Shown: one piece after another, positions 49,182-58,633 of the stretch
Layout: each line of letters opens with the position of its first letter
How positions within the stretch are numbered: position 1 is the first letter of the stretch
Assembly (NCBI GenBank): GCA_037013495.1
Contig: CM072810.1
Span: forward strand, 31,835,843-31,899,842
Length of the DNA stretch: 64,000 bases
Source of the DNA: Hippophae tibetana
Taxonomy: Eukaryota > Streptophyta > Magnoliopsida > Rosales > Elaeagnaceae
Direction: 5' to 3'
The notes under the pieces: model-generated
The model's input: the letters and a program-made list of their open reading frames with translations, nothing else
Database searches by the model: none
Told to the model about the DNA's origin: nothing
Program-made: the position numbers and the translations under genes

Positions 49182-50104
49182 GGTTCTTCCAAAGTCTCTA
49201 CGTTGGGAGGATCACGTTGGTTTGTTACATTTATTGATGATTTTAGTAGAATGACTTGGGTCTGTTTAATGAAATCTAAAAGTGAGGTAAACGTCTTATT
49301 TAGAAAATTTCATAAAATGGTTCGTACTCAATATAAAACACAGATCCAAGTTCTAAGAAGTGACAATGGAGGAGAATATAAAAGTTCTGAGCTTCAAGAA
49401 TATCTTCAATCAGAAGGAATTATTCATCAAACTACTTGTGTTGATACACCTCAACAAAATGGAGTTGCAGAAAGAAAAAATCGACACTTGTTGGAAGTTG
49501 TCCGTGCCTCATTGATCGAAGCTAATATGTCATTATCTTATTGGGGAGAAGCAATTACTTCTGCTGCATATTTAATCAATCGGGTACCTTCCAGTCCCAT
49601 TAACTTCCAAACACCACTACAAGCCATCACTGAAGCAGTTGTTGCACCAAATGTTCCCAATTTACCTCCTCGTGTCTTTGGTTGTGTGGCATTTGTACAC
49701 TACATAAACAACAACGTAGCAAGTTGGATCCACGAGCAATACATTGTGTTTTTATGGGATATGCCATACAACAAAAAGGGTATCGGTGTTATCATCCTCC
49801 TACAAAACAAATGATTACTACTATGGATGTTATTTTTCATGAAGATACAATGTATTTCTCCTCTACACCTGAATTTCAGGGGGAGTACAACCATGCTGAA
49901 ATTCAGACCCTTACATATAAATTGTTTCCTTATGAAGAAAGACAAATTATATGTGAGGAAAATACAAATAACTTGAATTCAGATGGTAATAACTCTCAAT
50001 ATAGAAAAGACTCAAGGGAAATGGAATCAAGTCCTCATCAACTTCAAGATCATCAAGGAAGTTCCTTACTACCACTAAATGAGTACGAGATTCCTTCTCC
50101 ATAA
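49182..50104 (+). pseudogene. Copia element C integrase
   Basis: The core has the first aspartate in FVTFIDDFSRMTWV, the second in VLRSDNGGEY, and the glutamate in TPQQNGVAERKNRHL, so the DDE triad is complete. The C-terminal part (YLINRVPSSPINFQTP) leads to a shift near 49700. In the next frame (49682-50104) come RAIHCVFMGYAIQQKGY and HPPTKQMITTMDVIFHED, the usual link to reverse transcriptase. The frame stops at TAA 50102-50104. Confidence 0.85.
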
Positions 50105-51514
50105 GCTGTTGATATACCTAACCAATCGTTTGCAGAGGATGTTCCAACTATTGAACCAACCAGAAAAATACTTCCATCACGTCCTAACAGAGGTATTCCT
50201 AAAGCCATGTATGAACCTGAGATTTCTAGTAAAGTCAAATATCCCATGAGTAACTATATGTCTAAACATCGTTTGTCAAAATCAAACGTATCATTTGTGA
50301 ATCAATTATCTGCTGTATCTATTCCTAACAGTGTGCAGGAAGCTTTAGCTGACCAAAAATGGAAAGATGCTATGAATGAAGAACTAAGATCTTTAGAAAT
50401 AAATAGAACTTGGGAGCTTGTCGATCGTCCACCAACAAAGAAAATTGTTGGATGTCGATGGATTTTTTTAGTAAAATATCAAGCAGATGGTACGATTGAA
50501 CGATATAAAGCAAGATTGGTGGCAAAAGGATACACTCAAACATATGGGATCGACTATACAGAAACATTTGCACCTGTAGCCAAAATTAACACTGTTCGGG
50601 TCTTGGTATCTCTAGCTGCAAATTTAGATTGGCCATTATATCAGTTTGATGTAAAAAATGCCTTTCTACATGGAGATTTAATTGAAGAAGTCTACATGGA
50701 TTTATCACCAGGAATCAAGAAATCCACAATCCATGGAGAAAAGGTGTGCAAATTAAAAAAATCACTGTATGGATTGAAGCAATCCCCAAGAGCATGGTTT
50801 GGCAGGTTCACAAGGTCAATGAAGGCATTTGGCTACAAGCAAAGCAATTCAGACCATACTTTATTTCTAAAAAAAGGGTATGGTAAGATCACTGCACTTA
50901 TTGTATATGTTGATGATATGATAGTAACAGGAAATGATCTTGAAGAAAGGAAAGCACTACAAACTTATTTGTCCAAAGAATTTGAAATGAAAGACCTTGG
51001 TTCCTTAAAATATTTTCTTGGGATTGAGGTTTCTCGATCAACAGAAGGAATCTTCTTATCTCAAAGAAAGTATGCCTTAGATTTATTAAAAGAAACCGGT
51101 ATGTCGGCATGTCAACCAGCTAATACACCAGTAGAGGAAGGATTAAAGTTATGTATCAAGGTTGATCAAGTTCCAACAAATAAAGAAAGATACCAAAGGC
51201 TTGTTGGAAGGTTGATGTATTTGGCACACACAAGACCAGACCTTGCCTATGCTTTAAGTATCGTCAGCCAATTTATGCATAATCCTGGAGAACAACATAT
51301 GAATGCAGTTATTCGTATTTTGAGATATTTAAAGTCTGCTCCTGGAAAAGGAGTATTGTTCACTAAGAACTCAGAGTTTTCTAGAATTGAAGTATATATT
51401 GATGCTGATTGGGCTGGATCAATAAATGATAGACGATCTACATCAAGCTACTTCACTTTTGTAGGGGGAAATCTTGTAACATGGAGAAGTAAGAAACAAC
51501 ATGTTGTGGCCTGA
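50105..51514 (+). pseudogene. Copia element C reverse transcriptase and start of RNase H
   Basis: A 435-residue open stretch (50207-51514). It contains WKDAMNEELRSLEINRTWEL, then GCRWIFLVKYQADGTIERYK, the A-box FDVKNAFLHGDL, LYGLKQSPRAWF, the catalytic YVDDM and the block DLGSLKYFLGIEV. RNase H starts with YIDADWAGSINDRRSTSSY and reaches the SKKQHVVA block. There TGA (51512-51514) replaces a codon that is usually arginine, which fits a CGA to TGA change. All catalytic aspartates are present. Confidence 0.9.
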
Positions 51515-51808
51515 TCAAGCGCAGAGGCTGAATACAGAGGAATGACACTTGGGCTTTGTGAGGCCTTGTGGTTACAATCTCTCTTAAAAGATTTGACATA
51601 TCCTGCTAAAGAATCAATTAAGTTATTTTGTGACAATAAAGCAGCATGTGATATTGCGCATAATCTAGTTCAACACGATCGTACAAAACATGTTGAAGTT
51701 GACAGATTTTTTATTAAAGAAAAGTTAAAAGAAAATTCATTAGAATTGCCAAAAATTAAGTCAGAAGATCAATTGGCTGACATCCTCACTAAAGCAGTCT
51801 CATATTGA
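51515..51808 (+). pseudogene. Copia element C RNase H, C-terminal part
   Basis: Continues in frame after the TGA with SSAEAEYRGM (acidic catalytic residue), then LFCDNKAACDIAHN and the close HVEVDRFFIKEKL and SEDQLADILTKAV. The stop is at 51806-51808. The domain is complete and would be joined to the reverse transcriptase but for the one stop. Confidence 0.88.
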
Positions 51809-51860
51809 GTATTCACAGAAGTTTCAGTCAAGTTGGGCATGAAAGACATCTATGCACCAA

Positions 51861-51872
51861 CTTGAGGGGGAG
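51861..51872 (+). other. Polypurine tract of Copia element C
   Basis: CTTGAGGGGGAG lies directly before the 3' LTR, the standard plus-strand priming site. Confidence 0.85.
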
Positions 51873-52119
51873 TGTTGAATTCAACAAACACTGCAAACAC
51901 AATTCAACAAACACTGCACCGACGCCAAACATTTTTTCCAATATACACGGCGCCTACCAATCAAGCTGTAAATCATACAATTCAATCATGGTGGTTGGTG
52001 AAATAGTAATTAGTATTTGTCTATATAAACAATGTAAATATCCGATACAAATCAAGAAAATATATGAATGAAACGTTTATTTCTTCTTCTGATTATTTCT
52101 TCAAACATTGATTTCTTCA
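51873..52119 (+). repeat. 3' LTR of Copia element C
   Basis: 247 bp, starting TGTTGAATTC and ending TTTCTTCA, followed by the target duplication GATAG. It contains a direct duplication of the AATTCAACAAACACTGCA block near its start. Its last 45 bp are pyrimidine-rich, and with the first base of the duplication they give TTTCTTCAG, a good 3' splice-site sequence. Confidence 0.9.
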
Positions 52120-52141
52120 GATAGTTTCACAAGCTGAAGCT

Positions 52142-54143
52142 ATGAAGCAAGGAGTGTCTTCGTTAAATCCATATGCTGCGGCATATATTCCACTTTCCAA
52201 AAGATGTGCAGATGATAGAACTTACGTGATAGCAACTGAATCTGAAGAGAACCCTTATTGTAATCTCCAAGACCAACTACACTTCAAGGGTTCTTTAGAT
52301 TCTGGTGCCCATGGTTCAGCAAAACAATTTTATGGTTCTTCATCACGCACTTTTAATGAAGTGGCAGAAAAACAGATGTCAACTGAAGAATTTGACATGG
52401 ATTTGGAATTTCTTCAGATGACATTCACTGGTATCTCTGATCAGTCCCTCACTGATGTCTATCTTGCGAATAAGGGTGATCTGGAAGCCACTGTTGATAT
52501 GCTGAACCAACTTGAGGTAATTTTGATGCTTTTCTACAATTACTTGTTTAACATTCTTAAATCAATAAGGTTGGTGATCAAAATAGATTGCTGTTATTGT
52601 TCCTCTCATTTTGGATGTGAGCATCCATTCATTGATTGATTATTCTACAAAATTTTAAAGATTCAACAACTAACTAGTTGCTTTGGCTGCCAATTCTATG
52701 ATCAAGAATATATCATTGGTACAGATTGTATGATACCTCAAAGTGCATGTCACTTGGCTGTAATTGTCGGGTCTTATTGGAACTAAGGGTTCATTTGTTA
52801 CACCGTATTATATTGAGAAGTATAGTATTATATAAAAACAACTCATTGTTTGTTAATATTCTGGATTAGAGATTGGATTAGTTATACAATGTTTGGTGTG
52901 TGACTGGATTGGTCAAGTTTTGTAAATATAATCATGAAAAATTTATATTGTTACTTGACCTTTAATTCATATTGATTTTAAACTTCAAATGACTTATTTT
53001 TACGCACTTCATTGTTTGAAGCATGCTAAAAAAAATTATTGCAAAAATTAACTATTAAACAAAAGTATTTAAATAAAATAATGTTGTCTCATTTTTATTT
53101 TTTAAGAAACATAACGTTTTCTCCACAGAAAATAAATGAGTATTCAGAAAATAAAAAGATTTTGATGTGAATAAAAAGGTCTGAGATACTGATCCATTGA
53201 GTAAATAAAAGTGATTTAAAAGAATATTGAAAGACATAACTAGTCAGGCATGGACCCAACCTTTTGGCGGGTCTATTTTAAGCGAATAACCGGTAAGTTT
53301 GAGGTAGGCCCAGGACTTCTCAAGTGTAGTCAGAAATTTTTCCAAACATGGTATTGAAGGAAACCATTACTATCCTTTTGCTTTATACTGCATAACAAAC
53401 ATGGCCTAAATTTTCATTAAGAGACTTTTTAGTTTTGTATTTTTTAAGTTAAAGTTGATGAATTAATATAAAAGATATATTAACTAAAATTTATTTTCCA
53501 TTTGGCCATAATTCTCTAGTAGTAAATGTTTTCAGATATTAAAGTATGATGGAAGTCCTCGTGTATAATTTACACTGTTTACGTAACTGGCCTTGTAGGC
53601 ATCATAGATTCATAGTTTACCAAATTGGATATGCTGCTTTATCCTTATGGAACTCTGGAGCATGTGGGCGTTTTCAGTTTTGTTATGTACATTTATCTCT
53701 CTGATGATTCTTATGCATTCACTCTATTTACTTGTCACCAGCTCACTGCATATACCAATATCCAGTATTTTGGGCAGGAGTAGAATGAATAGAAACATCA
53801 TGTGAACTACACTTTTCATTGGGCTTCAACTTTATAAAAATTAGTCGGGAGTAAATATTATGTTTGGATTGCCATTCTATTATTGAGACCAGGAATGTTA
53901 TTTCTATAATTCATATTGAAATATATTTTACCATCTCACTTGGATTTTAACAAGGTTAGTGTTTTCCTTTTGCAGTCTTGCACTTTCGAGTCTTCTGATA
54001 GCCTTCCAGATACTTTGGACATTGGAGATGTTTCTGAAGCTGGCTCATCAACCCATTTTGCTCCTTCCAAGTTAAAGAATGTACCCATTGCAGCTGAAGC
54101 TTCATCTAAAGCTTCAGACTCCCCAGTTGTTACTCTTGATTGA
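52142..54143 (+). CDS. CID5/CID6-like poly(A)-binding-protein interactor
   Basis: Two coding exons: 52142-52516 (125 codons) and 53976-54143 (55 codons plus TGA), joined in phase 0. The intron has a GAG|GTAATT donor and a TTTTGCAG|TC acceptor. The 180-residue protein starts MKQGVSSLNPYAAAYIPLSK, a PAM2 motif that in the family binds the MLLE domain of poly(A)-binding protein. Residues about 82-125 are a CUE-like domain (MDLEFLQMTFTGISDQ, then VYLANKGDLEATVDMLNQLE), predicted to bind ubiquitin. Between them is a Ser/Gly-rich linker, and the C-terminus is acidic and Ser-rich. This matches the CID5/CID6 class of plant CTC-interacting-domain proteins. The gene looks intact, but Copia element C lies directly upstream of the start codon. 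Confidence 0.88.
52517..53975 (+). other. Intron of the CID gene
   Basis: 1459 bp, GT-AG, T-rich. An open stretch running from exon 1 into the intron (to 52639) is read-through and not a separate gene. No inserted element was recognised. Confidence 0.8.
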
Positions 54144-54620
54144 CTGAAGAAACGAGTCAATATTTTAGCTTCTGGGTAAGAACTAGATCCAAAGAAAATC
54201 TTCCTTTGGCTACGAACTGGTATATAGTCTGGTTATGGTTGTATAGTCTAGTGACCACTTCTCAGATGCGTGTTCAGAATCTTCTCTGGCTATGGCTCTT
54301 TGTTTCATTTGGTAGACCCAACGCCTACTGCAGTCCTCTTCTCTGTATTGGAAGTTTTTTTTCCCCTTTCTTTCCCCCTCGTTTTTGGGTTCTGGTTATT
54401 TGTTGTCACAATTATCTTATGACTTTACAGCTTTGGTATCTGATGGTTGACGGCCCCCCTATGTACTGTACTACAGGATACAATCTGTACTTGTTACTGC
54501 TTCTGGCTTTTCATAGTATAGGATGTACTTTGCCAATGAAATGGAAGAAATGACCTTTACAATCCACTTTAGAAACTCTTAGGAGCATAAAATTGAAGCA
54601 AAAGAATAAATGAAGATGCA
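54144..54620 (+). other. Probable 3' untranslated region of the CID gene
   Basis: The composition is less AT-rich than the following intergenic DNA, as in transcribed sequence. It ends near AGAATAAATGAAG (about 54604-54616), a plausible plant poly(A) signal. The open frame 54140-54553 has no known domain and starts at the stop codon of the gene, so it is treated as a chance frame. Confidence 0.5.
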
Positions 54621-55756
54621 GATTATGTTGGTTTCCCCCTTTTTTTGTTGTCCAAACGATAAGCATCAATTGAGTGTGATTTAACGAATTTTTCGAACAG
54701 AGATGCACCATAGTCGAGATTACATGTAAAACAGAACAAGAGAAGAAATTTTGTAAATTCATTTCACTTACCTAATATCCTTTTTGCCCTATTTTATCCT
54801 GAATTTACCTACTATCATGGTAATGTCTAATGTGACATCCTTTCTTGTGTTTCTTATGATTATTTCAAGTGATAAGGTTATTTTATTTTTATTAATTGGA
54901 TATATTAGTTATATTTTCTAATATTGTTACATTTTAGTCATCTTATTGTTGTAATTTTGGACACTTTAGTTATATTTTGTCAATTTTGATTAGAAAAATG
55001 TTTCAAAATGTTAAAAAATTAAAAAATTAAATGATTAAAAATGACAAAAAATGATAAGTGGTCACAAATATAACAATAAGGCTGTTAAATTGTGTTTTTA
55101 AGTAAAATTATCTGCAATTCAACGTATTTTTAACTAAAGTCTTAATTTTTCATGCCAGTTTAGTCGTCTTTTTATTAAAGAAATTCACTAGAGGTTCAAT
55201 AGGTAAAGTTTTTGTTAAATTTAACTGTGAGGGTAATATGTTAATCACATAATGTCATTTAACTGTGGGGGTTTAATTGTCATTTAAAAAAAACAATTAT
55301 GTCATTATTCATTTACTCGTAAATTTCACATGAAAGATAAATTAAAAGGATGAAGAAGAAATGTAAGTTAGAGAATGCGATCGAAGCGGAAGAATGTCAC
55401 CGAATTTTTTATTTTTAAATTAAAATCCCTACCTGTTTAAAATGATTGAAAATTATTAAAAATAGAAATAATAAACATTGTTAAGTAAACTTTTTAAATT
55501 TAAAAAAATATAATAAGTTAACAAAATTGAGATATTGATAAAACTCATTATTATAGAAGTCTTTTTATTTAAGGTGTGAATTTTTTCAAAATTTAAAATA
55601 AAATAGAAAGGGTAATGTATGTCATTATTTTTTACATAGAAATATTAAAAAAAATTATTAATTAAAAGAACTAAAATAAAATAATAAAAGAATGAAAAAT
55701 TTAAAATAATTTATATAAATAAAAGAAAAGAAAATTGAATTAAGAATGAAAGAAAT
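54621..55756. other. AT-rich intergenic region
   Basis: No gene or element identified. The last 150 bp become strongly A-rich and lead into the repeat that borders the pararetrovirus. Confidence 0.4.
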
Positions 55757-55950
55757 GATTAATATCATAAATATCCCTAAGCTTTAAGGAATTTTTTGAA
55801 ATACCTCTAAGGTTTCAAAAATTTCAAAACTACCCTGAAACATAACATAAGTTAAATCTGACGGAAGTAAATAATAATATTCAATATTAGAAATACTCCT
55901 AAGATTTCAAAAAATTCAAAAATATCTCTTAAACATAACAGAAGTAATAT
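55757..55950 (+). repeat. Left border repeat of the pararetrovirus insertion
   Basis: Starts GATTAATATCATAAATATCC. It contains two copies of a ~50-bp unit with the pattern GAAATACYYCTAAGRTTTC (55801-55850 and 55886-55935), each ending AACATAAC plus AGAAGT-like bases. The first 90 bp resemble the reverse complement of 63418-63508. Confidence 0.6.
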
Positions 55951-55957
55951 TCCTAAA

Positions 55958-56472
55958 ATGGAAGAAGAAAAAATAGACCAAGAAATAATAGATATAGAAA
56001 CAGAAGACATTCGAGTATATTTTTCACAAAAAATAGTAATAAGTAAAAAAGAAATTCAAAAAACAAAGTTAAATCTTAAAAAATAAGAAGATGGATTTAA
56101 AGACCTATAATTTTTATTATAAAAATTATTTCCTAGGAAAAAAATAATTTATTATGGTATAAGTAATAAAGAAATAAGTATTAAAATTATAGATGCAAAA
56201 AGAATGTATAATATATCATTAATTGATAAAGAAACTATATTAAACAAGCTATCAAAAATTCCTTATAAATATAAAGAAAAAATTGGATACATTCATTTAG
56301 GAGGAATTCAAATACTAATAAAAGCTCATTTTAGAGAAACAATAGATACACTAATAAAAATAGCATTATTAGATAACATAATAATAAATAGACAAGATGT
56401 CTTATTAGGAATGATTCATGGTAATTTAGGATACCAAAAGTTAAAATTTACAGCATATCCTACATTTTCTAT
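55958..56472 (+). pseudogene. Pararetrovirus movement protein, truncated
   Basis: It begins at an ATG (MEEEKIDQEI...) with an acidic N-terminus, then a stop (about 56084) and frame damage. From about 56130 the core reads IIYYGISNKEISIKIIDAKR, then YIHLGGIQILIKAHFRETID and ALLDNIIINRQDVLLGMIHG. This is the caulimovirid movement protein (30K superfamily) core. It stops matching after LKFTAYPTF, where a 154-bp LTR-like insert begins; the remaining third of the protein is missing. In the living virus this protein forms tubules through plasmodesmata. Confidence 0.8.
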
Positions 56473-56740
56473 TGTTAGAGATATTAGTTGTGTATTAGGT
56501 GTCTATCACTAGTTGAATATATTAGTTATGTATTAGGTGTATGTCACCTAATAGTGTCCCTAGCTTTGTATATAAATATGTAGTATCTTTGAATGGAAAT
56601 GAATAAGAGTGAATTCTGATTTTGCATGGTATCAGAGCATTTGGGTTACAAAATTGGGAATTTTTTTTCCCGTTCAAATTAGGGTCTGATTTTAGGTAAA
56701 CACAAATTAGGATTTAGTACAAATTAGAGATAAAATAGAA
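56473..56740 (+). repeat. Short Copia-like LTR with primer site, inside the pararetrovirus
   Basis: TGTTAGAGAT...TTTTGCA (56473-56626, 154 bp) has LTR-like TG/CA ends and a TATA box (TATATAAATATG, about 56568-56579) about 50 bp before its end. TGGTATCAGAGCA (56627-56639) follows at once. TATA box, short R/U5-like part and abutting primer site are the layout of a retrotransposon LTR and not of a caulimovirid leader. About 110 bp of leader-like sequence follow, then viral coding sequence resumes at 56744. No second LTR or target duplication is seen. Inside, a ~35-bp block (ATATTAGTTRTGTATTAGG) is tandemly duplicated. Confidence 0.6.
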
Positions 56741-56743
56741 AAA

Positions 56744-57041
56744 ATGCATTTAAAAGTAAATGAAAGCCTAGTAGGTGTAGCAAAAAATCAAGCAACATTA
56801 TTTTAAACTGTACAATTATTAACAGAGGAAATATATTTAGACCAAGAATCAAACACAAAATATTTACAAGAAATAATAGATTACAAAAGGAATTACTAAA
56901 GGAAATAAAAGAATCTGGTTATAATAAACTACAACAAGATATGCATAAGAAATTTTCAGAATTAAGAAAAGATGTATACAATATACATAGAAATGATGAA
57001 ATAATAGGTTATAAATATGATCCCTTAGAAAGACTAAAATA
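56744..57041 (+). pseudogene. Pararetrovirus coiled-coil (virion-associated-like) protein
   Basis: Starts MHLKVNESLVGVAKNQ; a TAA at about 56804 and a shift near 56880 interrupt it. Together the pieces give a small, charged, helical protein with heptad-like spacing (LLTEEIYLDQESNTKYLQEI, then LQQDMHKKFSELRKDVYNI). Its place just before the coat protein and its coiled-coil look match the virion-associated (ORF III-like) protein of caulimoviruses. No sequence signature proves it. Confidence 0.45.
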
Positions 57042-58620
57042 AGAACCACCTAGGAGATCAGATTCCCTAACTCCTAAAAATGAGAAAAGATAAAATGAAG
57101 AACAATCTAAGAACAAAGAGATATTTCCAATTTAATGGAATATAGAAAATAATTAGAAAGAAAATTCATGGATCTTGAAAAATAGAGATATAGAAACATT
57201 GGTCAGTTTATTGACATTAACCAATGAAGAAATAGAAGAAAATTATAATGAAAAACTTTATACTAACAAAGAAGAGGATGATATGACAATAATTAGTGAA
57301 ACTGATTCTGAGCCAGAAAACATGACCTCAAAAGATCATATGAAACCAATTTCATTACCAATCCCTTAACAAGAAGGAATACCTAACCCACATAGGATAG
57401 AAAGAAATAGGCAAAGAACGGAACAAAAAAATACCACATATAGAAGAAGACAACCGCCTAAAATGGAGGAAAGGATCGATCATTGGGGAACTAGAGGTAA
57501 TATTCCACCAAAGTTTAAACTCCATGATAATTATAAGTTTGAACTTCTAGATTTAGATTGTATAAGAGATAGGAAGAAAGCCTTAGATGAATGGGCTAGT
57601 GGAATAAGTGTGCTCATACAAACTTCTCAAACTACCAAAACAAATCCTTCAACATGTAGAGTGCTTATAGCACATAAAATGATAGGAAATGTTAAAGTTT
57701 GGTTTTCAAACTTAACATATCATAACACTTGTTAATGTAAGGAAATGCTTCCACAGGAAGGGAATACTTAGATGCAATAATAAATGAAATATACAAAGAA
57801 TTTATTGGAAAAGATAAAGGAAGGACTATCACTGAATCTAGTGAAAATGAAATCAATGAAGCTAAATGACATCTAACAAATATGGAAATTTGTAACATGT
57901 GTTACGTAAATTCTTTTATTTGTGAATATGAAATATATTACCATAAATTACCACACTTTATGCAAATAACTTATAAAGAAATGTTTTTTTTTCAAAAATT
58001 ACATGGAACACTATATAAAACCTTAATAAAAAATTGGGAACAAAGGAATAGAGAAACTATACTAGATACTCTGGGAGGAAGAATAAGAAGCCTTAAATAT
58101 TGGATCATTATTAAATGCCAAGAAAGAAAAGAATATAAATATATAAGAGGAAGTGATAAAATCTATTGTGATACAAGAGATTTTAGAATACCAGGTAAAT
58201 ATTTATGTAATATAAAATCTTTTAAACAAAAATATAAATACAAAAAATATAAAAGATTTAAAAAATATAAATTCAGAAAAACAATTTCCAAAAATATAAA
58301 AAGAGATTTAATAGAGAAAACTACAAAAAATATATTTTAGAAAAAAAATTATAAACCTTCTGAAAAAAGGAATTATTATTTTTCAAGAAAGAAAAAATGC
58401 AGATGTTGTATCTATAATGAAGAAGGACATTATGCCAATGAATGTCGAAGCAGACTTCAACATAAAAAAAATTTAAAAAGGAATTTTCACAAAAAGAAAA
58501 AAAATCTTAGAAGAAGCTTTCAAAATGGAATTAGAACCAATTGAGGAATCTGATATAGATGATACTTATAGTATCTATCTATTGGAAGAAACTGAGGAAG
58601 AAATAAATGACTCGGAATAT
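57042..58620 (+). pseudogene. Pararetrovirus coat protein
   Basis: The acidic N-terminal part (57175-57369, EEIEENYNEKLY) is followed by the capsid core in several frames: ELLDLDCIRDRKKALDEWAS (57463-57735), GNVKVWFSNLT, then MEICNMCYVNSFICEYEIYY, WEQRNRETILDTLGGRIRSL and IRGSDKIYCDTRDFRIPGKY (57882-58340). A lysine- and tyrosine-rich basic stretch follows, then a CX2CX4HX4C-type zinc knuckle at 58404-58445 in which the second cysteine position is tyrosine (codon 58413-58415). An acidic tail ends near 58620. This order is characteristic of caulimovirid coat proteins. Several stops and shifts are present. Confidence 0.8.
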
Positions 58621-58633
58621 GAACACTTAAAAT

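Larger units (their letters stand above)
46663..52119 (+). mobile_element. Ty1/Copia retrotransposon C inserted in the CID leader
   Basis: A 5457-bp element with both LTRs, primer site, gag, protease, integrase, reverse transcriptase, RNase H, polypurine tract and a perfect 5-bp target duplication GATAG (46658-46662 and 52120-52124). The LTRs are nearly free of substitutions, so insertion is recent. The coding part nevertheless has a frameshift in gag (about 47860), a TGA at 49179-49181, a shift in the integrase tail (about 49700), a TAA at 50102-50104 and a TGA at 51512-51514. It is therefore not autonomous. Its position, 17 bp upstream of the host start codon, is likely to affect that gene. 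Confidence 0.92.

Noticed and set aside
52517..52639. Extension of CID exon 1 to a stop at 52639 (165-residue single-exon protein)
   Set aside because: The donor GAG|GTAATT follows the end of the CUE-like domain, and a phase-compatible second exon with a clean acceptor exists at 53976. The extension is hydrophobic read-through.
54140..54553. 137-residue frame overlapping the CID stop codon
   Set aside because: It lies in the 3' untranslated region, has a Trp/Leu/Phe-rich composition and shows no domain or splice support.
56627..56639. TGGTATCAGAGCA taken as the viral primer site
   Set aside because: A TATA box only ~60 bp upstream and LTR-like TG/CA ends fit a retrotransposon LTR. A second primer site at 63362 has the right distance from the viral promoter.
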